Shown: one piece after another, positions 6,881 to 14,529 of the stretch
Layout: the number at the start of each line of letters is the position of its first letter
Numbering within the stretch: the first letter of the stretch is position 1
Assembly: GCA_028703545.1 (NCBI GenBank)
Contig: JAQVMR010000011.1
Span: 1-23,288 of the forward strand
Length of the DNA stretch: 23,288 nucleotides
Source: Patescibacteria group bacterium
Lineage (GTDB): Bacteria > Patescibacteriota > Patescibacteriia > UBA1558 > S5-K13
Direction: 5' to 3'
Program-made: the position numbers and the translations under genes
Notes under the pieces: generated by a model
Seen by the model: only the letters and a program-made list of their open reading frames with translations
Told to the model about the DNA's origin: nothing
Databases searched by the model: none

Positions 6881-6914
6881 AGCGCCGTCTCCTTTCGAGG
6901 TCCGGCGCTTTTCT
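6881..6914 (+). terminator. Strong intrinsic terminator with UUCG tetraloop
   Basis: Stem AGCGCCG (6881-6887) with CGGCGCT (6903-6909), inner stem CCT/AGG closed by TTCG (6894-6897), then TTTTCT. Only the plus strand has the T run. It ends the unassigned transcript 3 nt before the next -35 box. Confidence 0.85.
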
Positions 6915-6916
6915 AT

Positions 6917-6944
6917 TTGACAAAATCTTTCATGATTATAAAAT
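6917..6944 (+). promoter_or_regulatory. Probable promoter of the 75-aa membrane protein
   Basis: TTGACA (6917-6922), 16-nt spacer, TAAAAT (6939-6944), then an AGGAGG ribosome site at 6956-6961, 4 nt before the ATG. The leader would be about 15 nt. Confidence 0.6.
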
Positions 6945-6965
6945 CTAATAAAATAAGGAGGTAAA

Positions 6966-7193
6966 ATGTATAATATTTTAATTTGTTCAATGCCATTAAA
7001 TAGTTTAATAGCATATATAATATTTATAATAGCTATGCCTTGTGGTGTTTGGGGCTTAGTCTTAGTTTTAAAGATTGGCTTCGCGACAAAAAATATGATA
7101 GTCAAAATATATACAAAGACTATCATGATAAATAATAAACTCTTTGAAAAATTAAGAGCTTATTTTATTTTGATAATTAAAATTTACCAATAA
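6966..7193 (+). CDS. Small two-helix membrane protein, unknown
   Basis: A 75-aa protein with a hydrophobic segment at about 12-38 (SLIAYIIFIIAMPCGVWGLVLVL) and a second weaker one near the C-terminus (YFILIIKIY), joined by a basic stretch. I do not recognise a family. Support for it being real is its context: a TTGACA-16-TAAAAT promoter, a full AGGAGG ribosome site at the right spacing, and a terminator isolating it from upstream. It converges with murB and their stops overlap by 17 nt; no terminator follows it. Its opening bases repeat those of the 30-codon frame at 6692. Confidence 0.5.
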   Translation: MYNILICSMPLNSLIAYIIFIIAMPCGVWGLVLVLKIGFATKNMIVKIYTKTIMINNKLFEKLRAYFILIIKIYQ

Positions 7194-8121
7194 GTTGAAC
7201 TTCTGGCTCTAACTTTATTTTATATTTTTCAAAAATCACTTCCTCTACTTTTTTTGAAAGATTATAAATATCACCCGCTGTGGCATTTTTATAATTTATT
7301 AAAAAGTTTGCATGTTTTTCTGAAACTTTTGCTCCGCCAACTTCAAAACCTTTAAGTTGGGCTTTTTCAATCAAAAATCCTGCTGGAATAATACCTGATT
7401 TCTCAAATATTGAAACATCAAAGTCTTTCAAATTATTTTTTAATTCATCCGTAATTTTTACATTTTTAAAAAAACTTCCAGCACTTGGATATTCAATTGG
7501 TTGTTTTAAATTCCTTTCTAGGATTGATTTTTTAACTAATTCCTTTGAAATATTTGTATCACCATAATCTAAAATTATTTTTGCGCTATATATTATATAT
7601 TTATTTTCTTTAAAAATGCTATTTCTATATGAAAATTTACAATTTTCTTTTTTTATTTCTAATATTTTTCCTTTTTTACTAACACATAAAGCTGATTCTA
7701 AAATATCGGAAATACTTTTATTTGGAATTCCTGCATTTCCATAAATTGCCCCGCCTAGAGTTCCAGGAATTCCTGCTAAAAATTCTGCACCGATAAAATT
7801 ATTATCTAATGTAAATTGCAAAAAATTTGACAGAGAGGTTCCAGCTGAAACACTTATAAAGCTATCTTGAATTTTTATTTCCTGATTTTTTAATTTTATA
7901 ATTAATCCATCAAATCCATTATCACTTATCAAAACATTACTAGCCCAACCTAAGACCAAAAATTCAATTTTATTATCATTACAATATTTAACACAACTTT
8001 GTAATTCTTCTATATCTAAAATTTCTAAATAATATTTAGACCCTCCACCAACTTTAAAAGTGGTCAATCCTTTTAAGGATTTATTTAATTCAATATTTTT
8101 AAATTTTTCTTTTATATTCAT
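7177..8121 (-). CDS. murB: UDP-N-acetylenolpyruvoylglucosamine reductase
   Basis: A 314-aa flavoenzyme that reduces UDP-GlcNAc-enolpyruvate with NADPH to UDP-MurNAc in the cytoplasm. FAD-binding marks are TTFKVGG (20-26), the LGWASNVL block (57-64, usually LGxGSNxL) and AGIPGTLGGAIYGNAG (116-131). The catalytic serine lies in AGSFFKN (Ser216), and the acid near the C-terminus in KLEPEVQLIG. Length is normal for a short-form MurB. It starts 5 nt after murC and is last in the mur cluster. Its stop overlaps the convergent small membrane gene. Confidence 0.96.
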   Translation of the reverse strand: MNIKEKFKNIELNKSLKGLTTFKVGGGSKYYLEILDIEELQSCVKYCNDNKIEFLVLGWASNVLISDNGFDGLIIKLKNQEIKIQDSFISVSAGTSLSNFLQFTLDNNFIGAEFLAGIPGTLGGAIYGNAGIPNKSISDILESALCVSKKGKILEIKKENCKFSYRNSIFKENKYIIYSAKIILDYGDTNISKELVKKSILERNLKQPIEYPSAGSFFKNVKITDELKNNLKDFDVSIFEKSGIIPAGFLIEKAQLKGFEVGGAKVSEKHANFLINYKNATAGDIYNLSKKVEEVIFEKYKIKLEPEVQLIGKF

Positions 8122-8126
8122 AATGT

Positions 8127-9497
8127 TTATTTATATTCTAAATTTCTTACAAAATCATCAATATTTCCTGCTCCTGTAATAATTACTACATTATCTTTAA
8201 ATTTTGATAATATTTTCTTTAATTCTTTAAAATCTTTTGTATAATAAATATCCTGATTTGATTTCAAATAATTTTTCTTAATTTCTTTATATAAATCATA
8301 GGCATTCTTTTTGGGTGCACTTCTTCTGCCTGATACTTTATAAACTGGATATAAAACAATATTGTCGGCTAATTCAAAACAATTTAAAAATTCATCAAAT
8401 AATTGTTCTGTTCTATCTTCTTGATGTGGTTGAAAAACGATTGTTATTTTTCTATTTTGATAAAAGCCACGCACACCCTGCAACAATGATTTTACTGCCG
8501 TAGGATGATGAGCATAATCAGAAAAAACCAAATTTTTATGCCAGTTACCCATAAATTCAAATCTACGCCACAACCCCCTAAAGTCTCTTATTGCTTGAGA
8601 AATTATCGCTGGTTTTATTCCTAATTTTATAGCTATTGCACATGCAACTAAAATATTATAAATATTGTAAGCTCCGGGAAGGCTTGTTTCTATTTTACAT
8701 AATTTTTTATTTTTTAAACACAGATCAAAAATCTGCATTTTAGTATTTCTTGATACATTTTCAACGTATAGATCAGAATTATCTGTTAAGCCAATAGGCA
8801 TCGAATCTTTTCCTAATTTTAAATCTCTTATATTTATATCATCAGAATTATAAATTAAATTAGACTTTGATTTCAACTTATCAACAAATTTTTGAAAAGC
8901 ATCTTTTATATTTTTTAAATTTTTATAAACATCTAGGTGGTCTTTGTCGAGCGATATAAATCCAATATAATCTGGAAATAATTTTAACATTTTATAATCA
9001 TATTCATCTGCCTCAACGACTAAATATTTACTTTTTCCTAGTATAAAATTTGAGTTATATTTAGAAATCTTTGTACCAACAAAAACAGTTGGATCCAGTC
9101 CTGCTTTAATCATTATCATAGAAACAAGCGCTGTAGTAGTTGATTTGCCATGAGTACCAGTTATTGCAATTGTTGTATAATCTTTTGATAGTCCTCCCAA
9201 AAAATCAAAATGCGATAAACATTGAATGTTTAATTTTTTTGCAAGTACTAATTCTGGATTATCATTCTCTATTGCAGGAGAATAAATTACTAAATCACAA
9301 TTTTTATCTAAATTTTTTACATTATGTTCGTAAAAAATTTTAGCTCCTAATTTTTCTAAATCTTGTGTTAGGGAATTTTTTAATAGATCAGAACCAGAAA
9401 CTTGTTTTTTAAGTTCTATCATCATTTTTGCAATTGCAGAAATTCCAATTCCACCAATTCCTATTAAATGAACTTGTTTTATTTTTTTAATATCCAT
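8127..9497 (-). CDS. murC: UDP-N-acetylmuramate--L-alanine ligase
   Basis: A 456-aa Mur ligase that adds L-alanine to UDP-MurNAc with ATP. It opens with the nucleotide-binding GIGGIGISAIA, then the P-loop TGTHGKSTT (about 114-122), the carbamylation/metal region VEADEYD, the FSDYAHHPTAVKS block of the third domain, and VFQPHQEDRT. All are standard for MurC. I place the start at ATG 9497, overlapping the murG stop by 11 nt, which suggests translational coupling; an in-frame TTG at 9509 would add four residues. No clear Shine-Dalgarno is visible. Confidence 0.96.
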   Translation of the reverse strand: MDIKKIKQVHLIGIGGIGISAIAKMMIELKKQVSGSDLLKNSLTQDLEKLGAKIFYEHNVKNLDKNCDLVIYSPAIENDNPELVLAKKLNIQCLSHFDFLGGLSKDYTTIAITGTHGKSTTTALVSMIMIKAGLDPTVFVGTKISKYNSNFILGKSKYLVVEADEYDYKMLKLFPDYIGFISLDKDHLDVYKNLKNIKDAFQKFVDKLKSKSNLIYNSDDINIRDLKLGKDSMPIGLTDNSDLYVENVSRNTKMQIFDLCLKNKKLCKIETSLPGAYNIYNILVACAIAIKLGIKPAIISQAIRDFRGLWRRFEFMGNWHKNLVFSDYAHHPTAVKSLLQGVRGFYQNRKITIVFQPHQEDRTEQLFDEFLNCFELADNIVLYPVYKVSGRRSAPKKNAYDLYKEIKKNYLKSNQDIYYTKDFKELKKILSKFKDNVVIITGAGNIDDFVRNLEYK

Positions 9498-10524
9498 AAA
9501 TATGTGCAATTATTTTTTCTACTGAATCGTGTGGCATAATTTTATTTATATTTTCTGAAAGTGATAATTTTTTATTTTCATTTGCGTGGAGCAAAAAAAT
9601 TTTTTCTGTCAAGTTTTTTAAATCAGAGTTATCCACAGCTCCATATTTTTCAAAATATTTTGCATTTTCTTCCTGATGCCCAGGCAAAGGCACTATTATT
9701 GCTGTTTTTTTTAATAAAGACAATTCAGTCAGCGTTGCCATACCAGCACGAGAAACCACTATATCTGCAATAAACATAAAATCTAACAATTCTCTATCTA
9801 AAAATTCATACTGGTAATAATCCTTCTTTTCTATTTTATAATTTTTATTTTCTCCGGTTGAGTGAATAACTTGAAATGTTTGGAGTAATCTATCAAGGGC
9901 AGCATAAATTTCATTGTTTAAATTTGCCGCCCCACTTGAACCACCCAAAATTAAAAGTATTGGTTTTTTATTAAAATTATACTTTTTTAAAATTAAATCT
10001 CTGGATAAATTAGCTACATCATTAATTTTAAATCTTGATGGATTTCCTGTTAGTATTGCGCGATTAGCAAAATATTTTAATTGTGATTCAAATGTAACAG
10101 TAATGGTATCAGAAAAAAATTTCATAATTCTGTTTGCAAGTCCAATCCAAACATCTTGTTGATGAATCAATATTTTTTTCTTTAATAATTTTCCTATTAT
10201 TACAGTGGGCACACTTACATAGGCGCCAGCACTTATTATTATATCTGGATTAATTTTTTTTATAATTTTATAACTTTCAAATAAACTTTTTATAAAAATA
10301 AAAACATCTAAAACATTATAAATTGATAAATATCTACGAAGCTTTGCGGCGCTTATTTGATATGTCTTTATTCCGCGTAAATTTAAATAATTATTTTCAA
10401 TTCCATTTTTTGTTGAAATCCAAAAAACTTCATCATTTTTATGATTCTTTTTAATTTCATCTATTATGGCTAGCAGTGGATTAACTGGTCCTAGTGTTCC
10501 TCCACCAGTAAACATTAATTTCAT
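9487..10524 (-). CDS. murG: UDP-GlcNAc:undecaprenyl-PP-MurNAc-pentapeptide GlcNAc transferase
   Basis: A 345-aa GT-B glycosyltransferase on the inner membrane face that turns lipid I into lipid II. The first glycine-rich loop reads TGGGTLGPVNPLLAI instead of the usual GGTGGHxxPxxA, so the conserved His is missing. The second domain has LGGSSGAANLN (near 155), the HSTGE block, and SRAGMATLTELSLLKK for UDP-GlcNAc binding, then VPLPGHQEENA. Length is normal. It lies 83 nt downstream of ftsW, with a hairpin in that gap. Confidence 0.94.
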   Translation of the reverse strand: MKLMFTGGGTLGPVNPLLAIIDEIKKNHKNDEVFWISTKNGIENNYLNLRGIKTYQISAAKLRRYLSIYNVLDVFIFIKSLFESYKIIKKINPDIIISAGAYVSVPTVIIGKLLKKKILIHQQDVWIGLANRIMKFFSDTITVTFESQLKYFANRAILTGNPSRFKINDVANLSRDLILKKYNFNKKPILLILGGSSGAANLNNEIYAALDRLLQTFQVIHSTGENKNYKIEKKDYYQYEFLDRELLDFMFIADIVVSRAGMATLTELSLLKKTAIIVPLPGHQEENAKYFEKYGAVDNSDLKNLTEKIFLLHANENKKLSLSENINKIMPHDSVEKIIAHIYGY

Positions 10525-10543
10525 AATTTTTAATTTTAAACAA

Positions 10544-10582
10544 CGAATAAATTTCGGAATTTAATAATTAATTATTTATTCG
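10544..10582. repeat. Inverted repeat between ftsW and murG
   Basis: CGAATAAA (10544-10551) and TTTATTCG (10575-10582) form an 8-bp stem around an AT-rich loop. It occupies the only sizeable gap in the mraY-murB run. It could stabilise or attenuate the transcript; there is no T run in the transcribed direction. Confidence 0.45.
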
Positions 10583-10607
10583 AAGTTCAAAATTTTAAAT
10601 TTAAAAA

Positions 10608-11765
10608 TTATCTTGTATGTTTTGATATATTAACAAGTATTCCCATTGCTGACAAATTCATTATCATGGCGGTTCCTCCGTAACTTACAAATGGAAGCGG
10701 AACTCCTGTCATTGGCATAAGACCTATCATTGAACAAATATTTATTAAACTTTGAAATCCAATCCATGAAATAATTCCAACCGATAAAACTTTTCCATAG
10801 ATACCTTTTGTCCTGCTTGAAACTTTAAGCCCATAAGACATCAAAAGAAATATTGCTAAAATATATAAAAAACAAACAAAAAACCCCAATTCTTCTCCCA
10901 TTATTGCAAAAATTGAATCCCCGGCAACTTCTGGAATATAACCATATTTTTGTCTTGATTGCCCAAGTCCTACACCAAAAATTCCACCAGAACCAATTGC
11001 AATAAGCGCTTGATTTAAGTGATAGCCAATACCGCTTGTATCTGAGTTTGGATTTAAAAATACTGTTAATCTTGCCAATCTATATGGAGCATTTTTTATT
11101 GCTATAAAACCAGAAACAAAAGCTATAATAAGCAGAGATATTATATGTTTTATATTGCCACCACCAACAAAAAATCCAGTAAATGCAATTATAAATATTA
11201 TAAATAGAGTTCCTAAATCTGGCTGTAATAACATTAAAATTGCAATAATTATCAATAAAAATAAAAATGGAACGAAGCCCTCATAAAAATCTTTCACTCT
11301 TTGACCCCGCGATTCTATCCAACTTGCAAGATAAATTAAAAGAGTCAATTTTACAATTTCTGAGGGTTGAACTGACATTCCAAATACATTTATCCAACTT
11401 TTTGCATCTTTTCCATAATCAGTTCCAAGTCCTGGAACAAAAACCAAGGATAAAAGAATTATTGATATAATGAGCATTAATAGTGAATATTTTTTCCATA
11501 CATTAAAATCTATTTTTGACAATACATAAAAACAAAAAATACCCGGTAAAACTCCTAATAAAATCTGATGCCAAAAAACATAATATGTGTTTTCGTATTT
11601 TTTATACGAAAAAACAGGACTTGAAGATAAAAGAACAAGCACGCCAAATAAAACCAAGAGCCAAGTAATTACAACAATTTTGTAATCTGGGCCATGTTTT
11701 GATTTATCTTTTTGTAAAATTGATCTAAATAATGATTTGATTTTATTTTCTCTATTAAATCTCAT
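10608..11765 (-). CDS. ftsW: SEDS-family peptidoglycan polymerase FtsW
   Basis: A 385-aa multi-pass membrane protein of the SEDS family, which polymerises glycan strands from lipid II together with a class B PBP. About ten hydrophobic segments follow a ~25-residue cytoplasmic N-terminus. Marks include QPDLGT, the loop RLARLTVFLNPNSDTSGIGYHLNQALIAIGSGGIFGVGLG (pieces typical of FtsW/SpoVE), PEVAGDSIFAIMGEELGF, and the closing PFVSYGGTAMIMNLSAMGILVNI. Position between murD and murG supports FtsW over RodA. The start overlaps the murD stop by 11 nt. Confidence 0.95.
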   Translation of the reverse strand: MRFNRENKIKSLFRSILQKDKSKHGPDYKIVVITWLLVLFGVLVLLSSSPVFSYKKYENTYYVFWHQILLGVLPGIFCFYVLSKIDFNVWKKYSLLMLIISIILLSLVFVPGLGTDYGKDAKSWINVFGMSVQPSEIVKLTLLIYLASWIESRGQRVKDFYEGFVPFLFLLIIIAILMLLQPDLGTLFIIFIIAFTGFFVGGGNIKHIISLLIIAFVSGFIAIKNAPYRLARLTVFLNPNSDTSGIGYHLNQALIAIGSGGIFGVGLGQSRQKYGYIPEVAGDSIFAIMGEELGFFVCFLYILAIFLLMSYGLKVSSRTKGIYGKVLSVGIISWIGFQSLINICSMIGLMPMTGVPLPFVSYGGTAMIMNLSAMGILVNISKHTR

Positions 11766-13077
11766 TTTTTATTTTATTTACAATTTTATTAAATTGATTA
11801 CCCCTATCAAACTCATTTATAAATAATCCAAAACTTGCACAACCGGGGGAAAGTAGAATTATATCTTTTTTAATGGCTATTTTATATAAATCATAAACAG
11901 CCTTTTCAAAATCACTATAAATATCTAAAACTAGATCTTTATTTTCTTTATCTAGTATTTTTTTTAATTTTAATGAATCATCACCTTTTAATAGAGCAAC
12001 TTTTTTTGCTTTTTTTAAAATACTTTCTGCAAAGTCATCGAGTGGTAAATTTTTCGTTGCTCCACCGCAAATAAATAAAACTTTTTTATCAAAAGAATTA
12101 AGGGCCATTATTCCTGCATCAGGGGAGGTACTGGCACTATCATTTATAAAACTAATTCCATTTATTTCAGTAATATTTTCTAATCTAAATTCAATTCCTT
12201 TAAAATTTGAAATGGCTTTTTTTATAGTTTCTTCTGAAATTCCAAGCTCTAATGCAACCTTTCTTGCACATGCAATATTTTCTAAATTATGGTCACCGAT
12301 TAAATTTGTATTATAGTCCCTACAATCATTCTTTGAAAAATAAATTACTCTTCCTGACGCTTCCTTTTTAAATTGTTTAAAATATTTATCCTGCCTGTCT
12401 TTGTTTATAAATAAAATTCCATTTTTATCCTGAAATTTATAAATATATTTTTTATCAAGAACATAATCATCCATTGATTTATATCTATTTAAATGATCAC
12501 TATAAATATTTGTTATTATAGAATATTCTGGGGAAATTTTTTCATCTCTAAAACCCTCTAATTGCCACGATGACAGTTCTAAAACCAGATAAGAATTTTT
12601 TCTTAGCTTTTCAATAAGTGGTAGGGTTGCCGTTCCTCTTATATTTCCAGATAAGTAGGCATCTCTTTTCGCATATTTCAAAATTTCATAAATCAATGTT
12701 GAAGTTGTTGTTTTTCCTCTTGTTCCTGTGATTCCAATTACTTTTGCGTCTGTGAATGTTATCGCATATGATTCGTCCATTATAATTTTTTTATTATACC
12801 TCTTTGCAATTTGCAAAAATTTGGAATCATCTGGAATTGCGGGATTTCTTACTATAATATCATTTTCAATAAAATCACTTTCAATGTGTTTTCCTAGGTG
12901 CAATTTAATATCTTTATTTTTTAATTCATCAATTGAGGTTCCGAGCTCACTTTCAGTTTTCAAATCAGTAACAGTCACAATAGATCCCTTATCATAAAAA
13001 AACAAAGCGTCCTTCAAACCCTTTCCAATAATTCCTAGCCCCATTATCAAAACTTTTTTTCCTTTCAAATTAATCAT
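11755..13077 (-). CDS. murD: UDP-N-acetylmuramoyl-L-alanine--D-glutamate ligase
   Basis: A 440-aa Mur ligase that adds D-glutamate to UDP-MurNAc-L-Ala. It has the N-terminal Rossmann KKVLIMGLGIIGKG, the P-loop TGTRGKTTT (about 117-125), the central ELSSWQLEG and ITNIYSDHLNRY, GDHNLENIACA, and LSPGCASFGLFINEFDRGNQF, which closes MurD proteins. The P-loop has Arg where Asn or Lys is commoner. I start at ATG 13077; a TTG four codons earlier (13089) is possible. It lies about 40 nt downstream of mraY and overlaps ftsW by 11 nt. Confidence 0.95.
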   Translation of the reverse strand: MINLKGKKVLIMGLGIIGKGLKDALFFYDKGSIVTVTDLKTESELGTSIDELKNKDIKLHLGKHIESDFIENDIIVRNPAIPDDSKFLQIAKRYNKKIIMDESYAITFTDAKVIGITGTRGKTTTSTLIYEILKYAKRDAYLSGNIRGTATLPLIEKLRKNSYLVLELSSWQLEGFRDEKISPEYSIITNIYSDHLNRYKSMDDYVLDKKYIYKFQDKNGILFINKDRQDKYFKQFKKEASGRVIYFSKNDCRDYNTNLIGDHNLENIACARKVALELGISEETIKKAISNFKGIEFRLENITEINGISFINDSASTSPDAGIMALNSFDKKVLFICGGATKNLPLDDFAESILKKAKKVALLKGDDSLKLKKILDKENKDLVLDIYSDFEKAVYDLYKIAIKKDIILLSPGCASFGLFINEFDRGNQFNKIVNKIKNEI

Positions 13078-13115
13078 AATCAATTTCAAAATTTACAATA
13101 AAAATTTAAAACTAA

Positions 13116-14165
13116 TTAAATACCCTTATCAAACAAATAAATAATAAGCGTTACAACAGATAAAATTCCACTTAGTAACCAGGCACGCATAACAATTTTT
13201 GATTCCTGCCAACCCTTTGCTTCTAGGTGATGATGAATTGGAGTTGATAAAAATAGCTTCTTTCCATTATGTGTTTTTTTATAAATTATCTGGATAATAA
13301 CCGACAATGATTCTATCAAAAATATAAATGCAAAAACTGGTAAATAAAGCAATGTATTTGTAAGCATGGCAATTACCCCAAGTGTTACACCTAAACTCAT
13401 AGATCCAGTATCCCCCATAAAAAATCTTGCTGGTGGTATATTAAACCAAAGAAAACTTGCTAAAGCTCCAACTATAACGGCGCAAAAAAAGCATAAATCA
13501 AATTTTCCCTGTAAAAAACAAATCACACCGAGAGCCACAAAACAAACCAAAAGCAATCCACCCACGAGACCATCAAGACCATCTGTTTCATTTACAGAAA
13601 ATGATGTCGCCGTAACAACTAATATAAATATTGGAATAATCCACAATCCAACATTAAAATTTCCAATAAAAGGGATGTGTAAAACGTCCCAATCAAGTTT
13701 AAAGTAAAACCAAAGTGCTCCTATAAGAGATATTGTTAAATAAATTAAAAGCTTTTGCCGAACACTAAGTCCACCACCCTTTGAACCAATTTTTCTGACT
13801 CCCATATAATCATCAACCAAACCAACAAAAGCTGAAGATATTAGAGCCCCGAGCGGTAGAAGGGTTTGAGATCTTGAAAAAAAATTTAGAATAGCAATTT
13901 TTGTGTCTGGAAAAATTAAAGATAAAATATAAAAAATCCCGATGACCAAAAGAACAGTTAACCAAATTATCACTCCCCCCATCGTAGGAGTTCCTTCTTT
14001 AGCTTTGTGTAAATTAAAATAAATAGGTGCACATTCCTCTGATCGTATTTGCTTTCTTAGTTTATATTTATATAAAAAATAACTCACAATAGGAGTAATT
14101 AAAAAGGCAATAATTGCAGAAATTGTTGTCAAAATAAAAATTTTTACTATAATTACATTTATCAT
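13116..14165 (-). CDS. mraY: Phospho-MurNAc-pentapeptide transferase
   Basis: A 349-aa polytopic membrane enzyme that moves phospho-MurNAc-pentapeptide from UDP to undecaprenyl phosphate, forming lipid I. Around ten transmembrane segments are visible. Signature blocks are APIYFNLHKAKEGTPTMGG, VDDYMGVRK, VNETDGLDGLVGG, FMGDTGSMSLG and TPIHHHLEAKGWQESKIVMR. Length is slightly under the common 360 aa. It begins 1 nt after the stop of the small membrane protein, so the two are tightly coupled. Confidence 0.97.
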   Translation of the reverse strand: MINVIIVKIFILTTISAIIAFLITPIVSYFLYKYKLRKQIRSEECAPIYFNLHKAKEGTPTMGGVIIWLTVLLVIGIFYILSLIFPDTKIAILNFFSRSQTLLPLGALISSAFVGLVDDYMGVRKIGSKGGGLSVRQKLLIYLTISLIGALWFYFKLDWDVLHIPFIGNFNVGLWIIPIFILVVTATSFSVNETDGLDGLVGGLLLVCFVALGVICFLQGKFDLCFFCAVIVGALASFLWFNIPPARFFMGDTGSMSLGVTLGVIAMLTNTLLYLPVFAFIFLIESLSVIIQIIYKKTHNGKKLFLSTPIHHHLEAKGWQESKIVMRAWLLSGILSVVTLIIYLFDKGI

Positions 14166-14166
14166 A

Positions 14167-14526
14167 TTAATATTCTATTGAAATTATTTTTAATAAATAA
14201 ATTAACATTAACACATTTAAAAACATAGCAGATGAAGACAGTATATATGGCAAAACAATGGATTCTTTTTTTAAATTATAAAAATAACCTAAAATAAAAT
14301 TTAATAATATAAACAATAATCCAAGTATTGGTGCAAATAATATATACTTCGTATCATTTAAATAATCCACCCCAAAATAAAAATTATAATGTAGCACATG
14401 CATTGATTTCGTAAAATCTATAATCCTATAAATAATAATCCAAATCGATATATTTATTAAAATTGAAAAAATCATAGGAATTATTATCCATGTTTTTCTA
14501 AAAAATATTTTTAATTTATGAAACAT
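14167..14526 (-). CDS. Small membrane protein between iscS and mraY, unknown
   Basis: A 119-aa protein with three predicted membrane helices (about 13-35, 60-85, 92-115). The loop between the first and second holds TKSMHVLHYNFYFGVDYLNDTKY. I do not recognise a named family. It starts 3 nt after the iscS stop and ends 1 nt before mraY, so it is fixed in the operon; a role alongside MraY or in membrane architecture is only a guess from position. Very AT-rich, like its neighbours. Confidence 0.75.
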   Translation of the reverse strand: MFHKLKIFFRKTWIIIPMIFSILINISIWIIIYRIIDFTKSMHVLHYNFYFGVDYLNDTKYILFAPILGLLFILLNFILGYFYNLKKESIVLPYILSSSAMFLNVLMLIYLLKIISIEY

Positions 14527-14529
14527 AAT

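Larger units (their letters stand above)
6508..6914 (+). ncRNA. Unassigned ~400-nt transcript, candidate noncoding RNA or mini-ORF messenger
   Basis: The 562 bases between prs and the next gene hold a complete small transcription unit: a perfect promoter, about 400 nt, and a strong terminator. No reading frame over 30 codons lies within. Local pairings include GTCTT/AAGAC near 6518 and AATGG/CCATT near 6575. Ribosome-site-like AGGAGG at 6593-6598 is followed by ATG then TAG at once; a second site near 6675 precedes a 30-codon frame. I looked for tmRNA marks (GGGGCTGA start, TTCGAATC, CCA end), RNase P marks (GAGGAAAGTCC) and the SRP loop and found none. It is either a novel RNA, a leader-peptide-rich message or a decayed gene. 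Confidence 0.5.

Noticed and set aside
6508..6914. Idea that the unassigned transcript is tmRNA, RNase P RNA or SRP RNA
   Set aside because: No GGGGCTGA start or TTCGAATC/CCA end, no GAGGAAAGTCC core and no GGAAGC-type SRP loop could be found.
6857..7126. 89-codon minus-strand frame
   Set aside because: Antisense to the terminator and to the 75-aa gene that has a promoter and AGGAGG site; its own start has neither.
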